DNA of 64,000 nt, taken from contig OW203750.1 in NCBI GenBank assembly GCA_934045075.1, forward strand, positions 8,113,218-8,177,217. Direction: 5' to 3'. The DNA comes from Yponomeuta sedellus (taxonomy: Eukaryota > Arthropoda > Insecta > Lepidoptera > Yponomeutidae). The notes below the pieces were generated by a model. It saw only the letters and a program-made list of their open reading frames with translations. It ran no database searches and was not told the DNA's origin. Both the position numbers and the translations under genes were made by a program. Shown in pieces: positions 1 to 12,900 of the stretch (the first letter of the stretch is position 1; each line of letters starts with the position of its first letter).

Positions 1-249
1 TCGAGAACACGTTTACTCCAACGGTTGTCGGTTCTACGCGACATCTGATGTTATCTCACTACCCAGTGGTTAGGTTAGTGCCTTTAGTGCTACGGACTGA
101 CCTGTCACCAGGAACCAGGGAATCGAACCGGGGCCCACGGCGAACATCACCACGAACAATAAGACCAGTGCTATGCACAGGTAAGACACCCACAGGTGCT
201 CCGTCTGGAATCAAGAAAAAAAAAACCGATGTTAAACAAACAAACAATA

Positions 250-625
250 AAAAATTTAAAAACCTATTTAGAGGCTAAAAGTTTCACCCATGCCGGGATT
301 CTAACCCGCAACCTCTGGCTATCCGTACCAGCGCTCTACCAATTGAGCCAATGGGCGACTCACGGCATCAGTGAAATTTCGAACCTCTTTACAATATTCT
401 CTGTATTACGTACAGGCAGCGACATCTGACTTAAGCAAATTGCATTACTTACAGCCCCGACTACCTACTTTGCAGTTAGGTTTAACATCGGAACGATATC
501 ACTGTACCCACATGATTACACTTTTTTTTTTTTACCCATGCCAATTTTTAGCCTCTAAATAGGTTTTTAAATTTGTTCCTTAGCACGGGTTAGTGCATTA
601 AAAAAATAAAAATAGTGTAAACAAT
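250..625. repeat. tRNA-like SINE (family A), inverted pair
   Basis: Minus-strand SINE with a tRNA-like head: the B-box region reads GGGATTCTAACCC on the plus strand, and GCCAATGGGCGACTCA marks the head's 5' end. A plus-strand tail follows from about 535 (TTTTTAGCCTCTAAATAGG, then CTTAGCACGGGTTAGTGCA). The same body recurs near 32.5, 34.5, 48.5, 54.4, 58.1 and 61.0 kb. The B box here is mutated, so this copy is probably not transcribed. Confidence 0.75.
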
Positions 626-844
626 AAAAAAAATAAACAAACAAACCAACCAACCAACACGAATAAATAAACAAACAAACGAACGATAGTTTGCATGACA
701 AGCCAGTTTTTACTCAATTTTAAAGCACTGTGATGATTTTGAATTAATTATATTGATAGGCAGATGCTTGTACACTCTCGGTCCCATAACGTGAATGGCA
801 CCGACTCTCTTCCTCTCTGTATGAGAGGCACTCTCTCTACTCAC

Positions 845-981
845 GTAGGCGGAGGCGGCCGCCAGCCCAGCTGTGGTGACGCACATCCCGAGGAAGCCGG
901 TAAGTAGCAGCGTCTTGCGGCCGGCGCGCTCAACCAGTAGGAGACTCGCCACTGTCATCAGCACGTTGATGGCGCCCATAC
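845..981 (-). CDS. Glut1: Glut1-like, exon 8 of window (TM8)
   Basis: Acceptor ATCGCCAG|GT; donor TAC|GTGAGT; 137 bp, phase 1 to 0. It encodes [20 protein letters not shown] then [13 protein letters not shown], the SLC2 TM8 plus VERAGRR loop. The next exon (TM9 onward) is not between 1 and 844 and must lie left of the window. Confidence 0.9.
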
Positions 982-3900
982 CTGGCGATATGGAGAGTAC
1001 GGATGAGTATTTTACATACAGGCACATACATTGTTTCTGGCCCCACACTAGGATACCCTGTGTCGTGGGAACCAGAAACGACATCACAAACATGTAAACA
1101 TCCTAGACCTGGGCTTTTTTTTGTTCCTAGCCGGGATTCGAACCCGGGACCTCTTGCATGATAGGCAGATGCGCTACCGCTGCACCACAGAGGTCGTCAA
1201 CTACATAACAGTATAACTGATGTATTAAGGTCACCAATGTTGGACCTGACCGCGCCAGTTTTTGCCTAATCTAGTGATTAATCCCCAATCACTCGGTTCG
1301 ACTAGGCCAGGAGTGCTTCGGAAATCAGATTGACGGATTTCTTTTTAAAACAAACCTCCTATTTTGAAATCAGTTACACGTTCAGTCTGGCGTCAGTTCA
1401 GTCCGTGACCTTGATCAAGCTCGGATTGACGCCAGACTGATGAAGCATCAAAATATTCGAATATCCGTCAGTCTAGTCCATCAGTCCAATCAAAAACTAC
1501 CATAAGGTTGGCAATAATGGCATAATTTCAGCCCAGGGCCACACAAATTCAAGATCCGCTCCCGGTCTTAAGAATGTTCGAACAAAACAAACGCTCACCC
1601 AGTGTGGCGAACTGCGCGTGCCGCTCGCTCAAGTGGGCGGCGTTCTTGAAGATATCGGTGGAGAAGAACATGACCAAGTTGATGCCGGAGAACTGCTGCG
1701 CGACCATCACCACCGCCGCGACCAGCAGCGGCTGCCGGAGGCTCCGGTTGCGGACCAGCTCACGGAAGTTTATCTTCTTGCTCACTTTGCCGCGTTCCGC
1801 TTCCTGGGGAATGATTGTTATTGTTGTCGTCGTCGTCGTCAGGCTATACTAGTCCACTGCTGGACATTGCCCTCCGCTAAAGAGCGCCACGTTGTGCTAT
1901 CATAGGGGGTAATGCCTATAATCCCTACGCTGGGATTATAGGCATTACCCCCTATGATAGCACAACGTGGTGATAGCACCAATGATGGCACAACCTTGCG
2001 CTATGGCGCTCATTAGGGGAGGGCTATGTCCAGCAGTGGACTAATATAGCCTGAAGAAGAAGAAGAAGAGTTATTAAAGGAAAGACCAAACGACCAGGCC
2101 GCGAGCGCTTCGTGTTGATTTTACCTGATGCATTTCTTCCATTTCTCCGTGTACGGCAGCGTCACCTCTCAGCCAGTTAAGTGCTGGAAAATGACAGCAC
2201 GAAATTAATTAGGTGATCATAATGCAGAGCGGGCATGTACCAATGACTTTGTTGTCTAATTTACAGTTGGTCCAAAAATTCAAGGAAGCGGAAGTGAAAC
2301 TTTATTGGACGGACAAGACGGCCAAGATGTTTGACGGACGGACATTTATAAGGACGGCTTCGGCGGTGCAACGGTATCGCACGCGGACTGTAAAACCGAA
2401 GGTCTCGGGTTCGATCCCCGGCCGGGTCAACTTAGGAAGCGAACTTTTCTAGTTTGTCTCGGGTCTTGGATGTTATCAACGTATTTATTGTATCACATTC
2501 TATCGTCGAGTTAGCACCTATAACACGAGTCATTTAGTTGTACTTAGTATAGGGCTAACGAGATATGTGTAATGTGTCCATGAATATTTATTTTATCAAT
2601 TAATAGTATTATCGAAAATTAAGACCACCAAATTCAATCCAATATGGTTTGTACAAAGTAGAGGACTACAGCAGACGCCCGTCTGGTACTAACCACATGG
2701 CTAGCCATCTTTAGCCAGGTTACAAAACGTTTCGTTCAATCACAAGCCTGAACGACCTTTAGCCCTTGAATTGGATCGCGCCACCTAATGAACGTCCTAG
2801 GCAGCAGTGTAGTGAACTACTTTTTTGTAATCAGATTACTAACTGCGATGAAATGTAGTTAACTACAGTAATCAAACTACATTTAGTAGTTAAAACATAT
2901 TTTAAACTTTCGCGACTTGTACACATAGTTAGATTAAGCCCCGAAAATATTCTAACTACATTAAGTAGTTGTTAATTTGATTGCTGTAATTGCTGTAATC
3001 ATAACTACTTATGATTACTGATTAGCTGAGTTGTAAAAACTTATATTTCCGTTCGTTCGCACAATAGTAGCGAACGGACGTGGACACTGTCAGACACAAT
3101 TAAATACACTACCCTGCATGCGTCGCACCAAAAAAACACATGTACCCGACAACATGCAGGGAGTAGATAGTGCGCTCTAATTACCTACGACAAGTCGATA
3201 CACGCCTTTGTTTTTCTATACGCAAGTTTATTTAAAAATGTAGTTATAAAAAGAATCGTGATTGCAACTACAATTTGCAGTTAGTAATCAAAATGTTTAA
3301 CTACGTATTCTGATTACTTCATGTAGCTTGTAATCGTGATTATTAACTACTTTATGTAATCGTAGTTAGTAGTTAGATAGATTACATTTTGCCCCACACT
3401 GCGAGGCAGTTAGTTCGACGGCTAGTTTTACCACTATGCGGCGACATATGCATAAAGCAATAGCGCCAAATAAAAAAAAACTGTCCAATGGTGGATCCTC
3501 ACCCCTCTGCGCGTCCAGCTCCTGACCCCGATTGAGCAGCAGGAACTTCGGTGACTCGGGGCAGAGTGGCAGCATGACGCACTGCAGCACGGCCGGTATC
3601 ACGCTGACCACCAGAAGCCAGGGCCACAGGTCCTCAGTTCCCAGGACGGAATCCAGGCCCAGGACTTGCGACAGCAGGATAGTCATGGTTATGACCAGCT
3701 GGTAGACCGTGCCGATCTGGATGAGATGAAGACAATGTAAGTTTCTAGTAAATATACTAGAAATATTAGGGGTTAAAGTATGAAATTGCCGTTTTATTGC
3801 AATAGGTTCTTTGAATTGACATAGAATCTTCATGGTTTGAGGTTTTCGAATGAATTTTTTTTCAAATGGTTTCTATTATGTTCTTTTTTTAAAAAATGTT

Positions 3901-6900
3901 AAACATTTGAATATCGACTTTCAATTGTTTTTGTTATTCAATTTAGACAAGAAAGATGGATACATCGAAAATTCGAGTGATTTTTGAATACGTTTCATTC
4001 GAAAACCTCAAACCATGAAGATTCTATGTCAATTCAAAGAACCTATTGCAATAAAACGGCAATTTCATACTTTAACCCCTATTCACATAAACTTCCGTTC
4101 CCATGGTTTAGCTGGTTGGGTAAACACAGTTTCGTGTTCCTGAATAAATAGACTTCCGTCTGAAGCAAATGTGTCCGAAAAGGTAATGTGGTGTTATATA
4201 GAGAAAATTAAAACTTAAAACGGTGGCCTTGGCAGCCGTTAAGGTAGGTAAGTAAAGTAAATAAAGAAAAGGGTATATATTGTATAAGTATTTACAATAG
4301 TAGAACGGAAATAAACGCGAAATTAATGAGGAATCGAGAAACCATCCTAGGTTTAACCGGTGAGGTTTGTTTTAGAATTGGGAAAATCACAGACAGAATT
4401 AAAGAAATATAAAAAAAAATGTGTAAAGCGGTTTCCACTGCTACAAGTGTTTGGTGAAACAACGAAAAACAGCAGCTTTCTTCAATGATTAGTTTTATTT
4501 ATCTCGAATACAGTTGATACGATAGTTTAGTTTCAAGATTTACAAAATATGAGGCAGACAAAAACTACAGCGTTCGTCACCTCGGTGTCGATTTGCTCAA
4601 TGACAAGCAAAGGGCGATTTTTAAATGGAGTGGCGGAAACTGCATCGCCCGCGCGCCTCTTCACCCCGCTTCCCTCATTCGTCTGCGGTGTTAACAACCT
4701 CCCGCCCTTGAAGCTCTGTCTTCAAGTCTTCTTCATCTTCATGCTGTACCAAGGGACACAGCCGGTTCAAGGCTCTTCGGATTAGTCCACTGTTGGTATA
4801 TATATCGGCTATTCGAGCAATCCCATCAGATCCAGGGTAGATTGTATGAATCCGGCCGATTCGCCATTTCAAGGGTGGGTAACCGTCTTCCTTTATCACC
4901 ACCATGTCACCAACACGTAGCTCTGGATACCTTTGCTGCTTCCATTTAACTTTGTTCTGCAACTCTGAGATATACTCATGCTGCCATCTGCGCCAAAAAT
5001 GCTGACGCATCGATTCCAGTAGTTCGTATCTATTAAGGCGGCTCTCCTTTATGTCTGTCAGGACCGGTGACGGTACGGAGATAAGCGGTCTTCCTATTAA
5101 AAAGTGGCCGGGGGTCAAAGGGACAAGGTCGGTGGGACTGCTGGATAGGGGACATAAAGGCCTAGAATTCAGTATGGCTTCTACTTGTACAAATAAGGTT
5201 GATAACTCTTCATATGTTAAATGCCTATCTCCTAGAACCCTTTTTACATGATATTTCGCCGATTTCACCCCTGCCTCCCACAAACCACCGAAATTGGGTG
5301 AATATGCCGGCGAAAATTTAAAAGTAATTTGTTCGTCAGTACCGAACTGAGCCACATACGCTTTATTATTTTTTAAGAAATTACCTAACTCGTTACTGGC
5401 TCCGACAAAGTTTGTCCCGTTATCACAAAATATAATACTAGGTTTTCCACGACGCGACATAAATCGTCGTAGCGATAAAATAAACGCTTCTTTACTTAAC
5501 TCACTAACTGCCTCTAAGTGGAGCGCCTTAGTTGCAAAACACACGAAGAGACATAAATAACATTTGGTAATTTTGCAACCACGACCCTTCCGGTCTGTTA
5601 TGTAAAAAGGTCCTGCAAAATCAACGCCAACTGTATCAAACGGTACACTCGGAGTAAGGCGTTGCTTCGGCAGATTTCCCATCATCGGAATTATGGTTTT
5701 ACCCCTATAACGTTTACATAAAACGCAATTACTTACTACACTACGTGCCATGTTTCTACCATTAATTACCCAATAAGTTTCTCTTACTGAGTATAATAAG
5801 AGTTGGGGGCCAGCATGCATCAATTTACGATGCTTTTCTTCAAAAATTATACTTGAAAACCTATGCTTAGAGCTTAAAAGTATTGGGTGCTTTTTATCAA
5901 ACGAATAAGTTGAATTTTCGATTCGGCCTCCAACTCTTATCAGCCCAAATTCATCAAGAAACGGGCTCAATGACAAAATACTACAATTGCTACTCAATTG
6001 TTTCTTAGCCTTTAATACTTTTAATTCATTACAATATACATCTTTCTGTGATAGCTCAGCCAAACACATTTCACCTTTATTTATTTCATCTACACTTAAA
6101 TCACCAATGAACTTTTTATTTTTATTTTTACAATTATACAAAAATCTTAGTATGTAAGCCATGACTCTTGTTAAGAATTTTAATGAAGAATATTTCTGAA
6201 ATTCAATTATTCCATTGTCGATAGCAATGCCAACTTGAGATAGTATAACATATTCTTCATTTTCTTTATTTTTGTTTTGAAAACGAGGCCACAATTCTTT
6301 ATTTTTACGCAAAAAATCGGGTCCGTTGAACCAAAAAGATGAAATTCCTTCGGAGAAGGTGGCTACCCCCCGCGAAATCAGATCAGCTGGATTTTCTTTG
6401 GTGGGTACATGCTCCCACTGGCCACTTTCAGTTAACTTTTGAATTTTTTGCACTCTGTTTGAAACAAAGACTTCCAGTTTTTTGTTGGCAGAAGCATGTA
6501 TCCAGCTTAGCGCAATCGTCGAATCCGTCCAATAATAAATACGATCAAATAAACACGTCATGGCTTTACAAATCATCGAACCTAGCTTGGCCGCTAGTAA
6601 ACAACCGCACAATTCTAACCGAGGAATCGTTAGCTCCTTTAAGGGAGCCACTTTCGACTTAGCGCACAACAGTTTGACGCTGACTTGACCTGATTGGTCC
6701 ACTGAGCGCAAGTATGCGCACGTTCCCATAGCGGATAAAGCCGCATCGGAAAACAGATGCAACTCAATTCCTACTACATTCCTACAAGATACATGCCGGG
6801 GTACTTGTATACTTAAGCTATTTACACTATTTACAAAATTTGTCCAAATAAGTTTTATCTCATGATTGATTTCATCATCCCAATTCACTTTACAAGCCCA

Positions 6901-9900
6901 TAGTTTTTGCAACAAAATTTTTGCCCGAATGATAAAAATGCTTAATAAGCCTAACGGATCAAAAATCTTGGCTACCGCCGATAAGATACTACGTTTAGTA
7001 GGCTTATCCAACTGGTCAAACTTAATCGAAAATAGCAATTCATCCTTTGTCGGACACCAAACTAAACCTAACGTACTGGTTGTGTTGGACAATTCCGAAA
7101 TTTGCTGGTTTTCATACAGTGTATGCATAGCTGGATCTAATTGTGAATTAGTCCGAAATTTTCGTAAATTAAATCCTGCTGAAATCAACCTCTCTGACAC
7201 TGAATTCGCTAACTCCAGTAATTTATTTACAGAATCGCACCCGGTTATTAAGTCGTCCATGTAAAAATCGTGTTGCATTGTTTTCTTAATCATTTCATCA
7301 TTACATTCCTCGGCTAGCTGGTAAATACACCGTGTACTAAGAAATGGCGCACTTGCTGTCCCATATGTCACGGTGTTTAATCTCAATACTTTTATAGGCT
7401 GGTCCTCATCGCTCCTCCACAAAATAAGTTGAAGATGTCTTTGCGACTCATCAATTAAAATCTGCCTATACATTTTTTCGATGTCGGCGGTTAAAACGTA
7501 GGTGTGCTGGCGAAATCTTAGTAAAATACTAAACAAATCATCTTGTATTGTAGGCCCAACTGCCTGCAGGTCATTTAAGGAGAAGCCACTACTTGTTTTA
7601 GCCGACGCATCAAAAACGACACGACATTTTGTCGTCTCACTTTTCTCTCTCAATACAGCGTGATGAGGTAAGTAACAACCAAATTCCGGTTTATTTACTT
7701 GTGTCAGATGTCCCAACTGCTCATATTCATTAATAAATTCCACATAGGACTGTTTAATACATGGTTGTTTACGAAACCTTTTCTCTAAATTATACAATCT
7801 TAACTTTGCCATTTGATAAGAATCACCGAGGGTTGAAGGGGGTGTGTGTAAGGGCATTTTAACACAGAATCTACCGTTGTCTGCTCTATACGTATTACAT
7901 TTATAGTGCTCCTCACAAAACATATCACTTCTTGATACTTTACTACTATTACTACAATTTTCCCCCGCCAACTCCTCGATTGAGCAAAATTTTTCCACCT
8001 GCTGTGAAATATCCAGTTTAAACTGGTACAATACATTACTATTACATGTTGCTTTGATATTGACTGGCCCCGACACTATCCAGCCTAACTTTGAGTCCTG
8101 TAAAACAGGTTTGCCTACTCCCAATCTGAATTTACGCTCATTAATTATCTCCCAAAACAAATCGGCTCCAATCAATAAATCAATTTCACTCGGTTGATAA
8201 AAGTCGGGGTCAGCCAAATTAAGATCGTTCGAAATATTTAAAGAACTATAATCTATTTCTACGCTCGGCAATGCATTCGTTATTTGAGATACAACCATGC
8301 CACTCACACTACATGAAAAATTACCGTCGCGGGAAGACATTACAAACTCACAGCTATCTTGAATAGCAATTTTCATATTACTTATTCCCGAAACAGTGAG
8401 TGGCTGATTATTTTTCGTACAAGTTAGCCCTAAGCGCTGACATAACTTCTTGGTAATTACTGTAATTTGGCTGCCACAGTCTAACAAGGCTCGCGCAAAT
8501 TCATACTGTTTTGTTTGTTTATTTTCAATACATACGAGCGCCGTAGATAATAGTACGTGCTGGCTCGCTATCGTAGATAAGGAAACCGGTCCAAGCGCCA
8601 GCGGCGGCGGCAGCGACGTTGTGTGGCCCGCTCCCGCGCCACTCACAGCTGATTCATTGTTGGAGTTCGCTAACGGGATATTATTATTTACAACGTGATT
8701 TCGTTTAGGTCGATGCAATAAGGTGTTGTGCTTATATTTACAAATATTACACGGTGGTGACCGGCACACACTCGCGTAGTGCCCACTTCTAAAACAATTA
8801 ATACATAACTTATGCTTCGATACAAGTTCATGGCGTTTTTCTGATTCCATGGATCGAAACTGGGGGCACTGGTAAAGCTTATGTGCCTGCTTACAAATAA
8901 TGCAATGGCATGATTGTTTACTATTACTAGGGCCCGCGTCTGTAGAAGTGACAAAGTGGGAAACCTTTTCGGTCTTTGGAGCTAATTTATTTTGTCGAAC
9001 AGTTTCTAAAACGTCAGCCTTGTTTCTAAGGAATTTATAGAAAGCTACTAAATTAGGGAAATCGTTTAATTCACCTTTATACTCTTCCCATTGCCTGTTG
9101 GTCAAGTTGTCTAACTTCATTGAAGCGAAATGAATAACAATGGTATCCCACTGATCGACGGGCTGACCAAGTGCCTTTAATGCACGAAGATTTTTAGAAA
9201 GGTGATCAATTAAGTTACGCAATGCCTGATCGGATTCTTTACTCATTGCTTCAATGGAAAAGAGTGACTTCAGGTGGTTATTTATCAACAACCTTTTATT
9301 ATCAAAACGCTCACATACCAAATCCCACGCTACCGAATAATTATCTGCACTTACTTCCAGTGATTTTATAACCTCTGCCGCAGTTCCTTCTAATGAGGCT
9401 CGCAAGTGGTGATATTTATTTATATTATCGATCGACTTATTACCGTTTACAAGGGATTCAAAAGTATCACGAAACTCCAACCAAGAACTAAAATTGCCGT
9501 TAAATGTTGGCAATTTTATTGTAGGTAATTTTATATCTCGCAACTACGTGACTGTTTTATTTGTATTTCTGACAAAACTTTCTCTCTACTTTCTACTTCT
9601 TTTACTTTTTCCAAAATTGATTGAGCCTTCGACATATAACAAAAGAATAAATTCTCCATTTCCTCCCTTTCCTTTAACTGATTTTCTTCACTATTAGTCA
9701 ACACTTCAATTTCCGTTTGAATTTCATCGAAGGCATTATAAACAGCTTTTAATCTCTCTAATCTAATATTCAATTCAGTTACATGTTGTTTCTGTTCGTC
9801 TATCGGGCTACTTAGAACTATATCTAAATAATTTTTAAACATAGTTATCCTTCCTTTCACCGAGGATCGCTTCTTAACTAAATTATCCATCTTTGTGGGA

Positions 9901-12900
9901 GCCAGCAACGAATAAAACTAAGCAAATATGTAAATAGGTAAGTACCTGGCTCAATCCGACACAAACTTGAAAAGGGCAGGCCGCGTATGATCGGAGGCGG
10001 CTGGGCTAGCACGAATCAAGTGCAGCGCGATGTGGTCGGCATAGGCCAAATCTCGAAATCCGTATCAAAACACAAATGCTCCGTTCACAAGACGGCCTGA
10101 AATTTGCAGAAATACGATTTTTGAAGCAATATAATTACAGAAACATTCCAAGATTAAAGATTTAACCGAAAATTTATATTTTTTTTACAAACAGGAAGGT
10201 AGGAAAATAAAATACTTTGGACTGTACTCGAAATAGATTCTATGATTCCACGAAATATTGCTACTTGAAATACTAATAATTAACCCAGGATTTTACAAAT
10301 TGACTAATCTGACACCCTTTAAACTCAATTCCAAGACCAGAAGGGAATTTACTAGGGGGATGGCGGGAAAAATAAGGAAAGACCTCACCGCGGATTCACT
10401 TTTTCTTCGCCTTTTCACGAGCATCACTTCACCCTTTTCATTCCGGGTTTCGTCCAATACCAAATGAAAAATCCTTATTCCAGATATATTTCGCCTTGCT
10501 CCTCCAGATTCGAACTTTTGGCTGGTAGCGTCCCAAATTAATCCTGGTCACGGCACCATCGATTGTTTGGTGAAACAACGAAAAACAGCAGCTTTCTTCA
10601 ATGATTAGTTTTATTTATCTCGAATACAGTTGATACGATAGTTTAGTTTCAAGATTTACAAAATATGAGGCAGACAAAAACTACAGCGTTCGTCACCTCG
10701 GTGTCGATTTGCTCAATGACAAGCAAAGGGCGATTTTTAAATGGAGTGGCGGAAACTGCATCGCCCGCGCGCCTCTTCACCCCGCTCCCCTCATTCGTCT
10801 GCGGTGTTAACAACAAGCTTAACACATCCTTCATGGGGCATTGTCTATGTTTCTACAATAAGATCTCTGAAGATGTAGTAAGCTTACCTGAAACACGGTT
10901 TAAAAACATGTTTAAAGTGCATTTTGTGCCAAAACGGCTACTAAAATATAAAGGATTATTTATATGACCATAAAGTCTGGAACCAAAGTCAGTAGAATGC
11001 ATGAGTCCCAGGTTTTAGAGTAATTTTGTTAACTCAGTTTTAAGGACTTTAAAAATAGTAAGTTTGCATTTTTTTCCAGTTTTCTCCATTACGATCTAGA
11101 TATTAAAATGAACTCCTAGTTGAACTCGTGACGTTCATTAAGTCTTACTTTCTGTGCTACTGTGAATGAAAGATTTTTTTATATGACCTTAGTGCTAAGG
11201 AAATAGGCACTTACCCTGCTCCCTAAAAAGGTAAACTGTCATATAGATAAACAGGGCACACTTGTCCAATATGAGCTTACCTCTTTGGCTATTTTTTGTT
11301 GGCAACAAACTTTAAATCTCGGAAAAACCGGATTGCGCACGTTTGCATTGTTAGGTAAGTTTGCTTTTGTACGTGCGTGCGTGGGCCTGTATATGTGTGG
11401 GTATGTGTGTATAAGCGGTAGCCTTTATGAATTGATTGAGTTGTGTATGCCGTTTCCTTGCGTTGCGTTGTGTTGTGAATAGGCAGGGCCGGATCTACCT
11501 AAGGGCTGCTTGGGCTGCAGCCCAGGGCCCCGGGGTTACAAGGGGCCCCCAGATCCCTCTACACACTAGGCGATAATTTGAATTTAAAAAATGGTTGTAA
11601 AGTCGGTTTATTTACGGACGATATTTTTACGTGATAATAAGAAATCATTGATGAAAAATTGCATACTTTTATGAATTGAGTTAACCTGTCAATTTCGTTT
11701 ACTAGTTCAATATATATATATATCTCTCTCACCATTTTGATTTCTCTCTCACCCAAAAGGTGCTTGGAAGAGATGAGTCCCCAGATAGACCCTTAAGTAG
11801 TTTCAGCCCAGGGCCCCACAAATTCAAGATCCGCCCCTGTGAATAGGGCGCGTAGGTGTGCGTTTTGGTACTCACAGAGCCACGGAGGGACACAGGCGAT
11901 ATCTCAGCCAGATACATGGGTGCCAGTCCAGCGTTTAGTCCGCTGTTGACGCCGATCACAAGCCTGGAACAAACGTATGGGCGTATACAGGGTGTCTCAT
12001 TCAAATCGGTCAGTATGGGAAAGTCTGAAACTATAAGACATACGAAGATCTGTTCTGAGGAACCATGTCATCGATTTTAATAACAAGAAAAACTGCAATC
12101 ATACATTTAAAAAAAAAATAGGTACTCCGTTCAGGAATCGAATCCGGTTGTTTTGAAAAAAAAAAACCTCTATTAATCAAACACTAACAATCAATTGAAA
12201 AGCCCACTTAAACTAAGTATGTAGATACTTATTTAAAGATTAAGATCGTACCTAAACGTGTTGAATATTGTATTGAAAAAGGCGGCGGTCACTTCGAGCA
12301 CCTACTAAAATAAATTAAAGTATGTGAAAACAATGCATTTTATTCATTTTAGACATCATGTTTCATACAGACATTTACTGCTTAAGACCTACACAATCGA
12401 TATCTAAATAGAAATAGTGTAGGTTTTTTTTTCAAAACCACCGGGTTCGATTCCCGAACGGAGTACAGATGTTTTTTAAAATGCATGAATGCAGTTTTTC
12501 TTGTTATTAAAATCGATGACATGGTTCCTCAGAACAGATCTTCGTATGTTGTATTATAGTTTCAGACTTTCCCATACTGACCGATTTGAATGAGACACCC
12601 TGTATAATCACCACGCAGGCCCATCGCCGATTGATATTTTATAATGTCAGTCATCAAAAAATTGTATTATTAAAGCCATGGCTTCGCGTTACCTCCCCAG
12701 GATGAGTAGCTCTGAGGAGTTGGCAGTCTTGGAGCAGCCTTGGAAGACCACGCCGGCCAGTACCAGCGCGTTGTTGAGTAGAAGACCGCCTTTGCGACCG
12801 AACCTGGGAAGAAAGAATTGAGTACATTAGATTAATGTAAGGTCGCACGCTCATGAATCCACGAAGCGCTCGTGGCCTAGTGGAACCGAGTGATTGGGAA

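Larger units (their letters stand above)
4448..10812 (-). mobile_element. BEL/Pao LTR retrotransposon (BEL-1), near complete
   Basis: 6365-bp element read on the minus strand. It has 249-bp LTRs at 10564-10812 (5') and 4448-4696 (3'), each starting TGTTAACA and ending CCAAACA in element orientation. The 5-bp TSD ACAAG is at 4443-4447 and 10813-10817. The LTRs differ visibly at one base (CGCTTCCC against CGCTCCCC), so the insertion is young. A PBS-like TGGTGCCGTGACCAGG lies just inside the 5' LTR and a purine-rich tract (AAGGGCGGGAGG) precedes the 3' LTR. It lies in the intron between transporter exons 4 and 5, in the gene's own orientation, so its LTR poly(A) signals could affect the host transcript. 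Confidence 0.93.
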
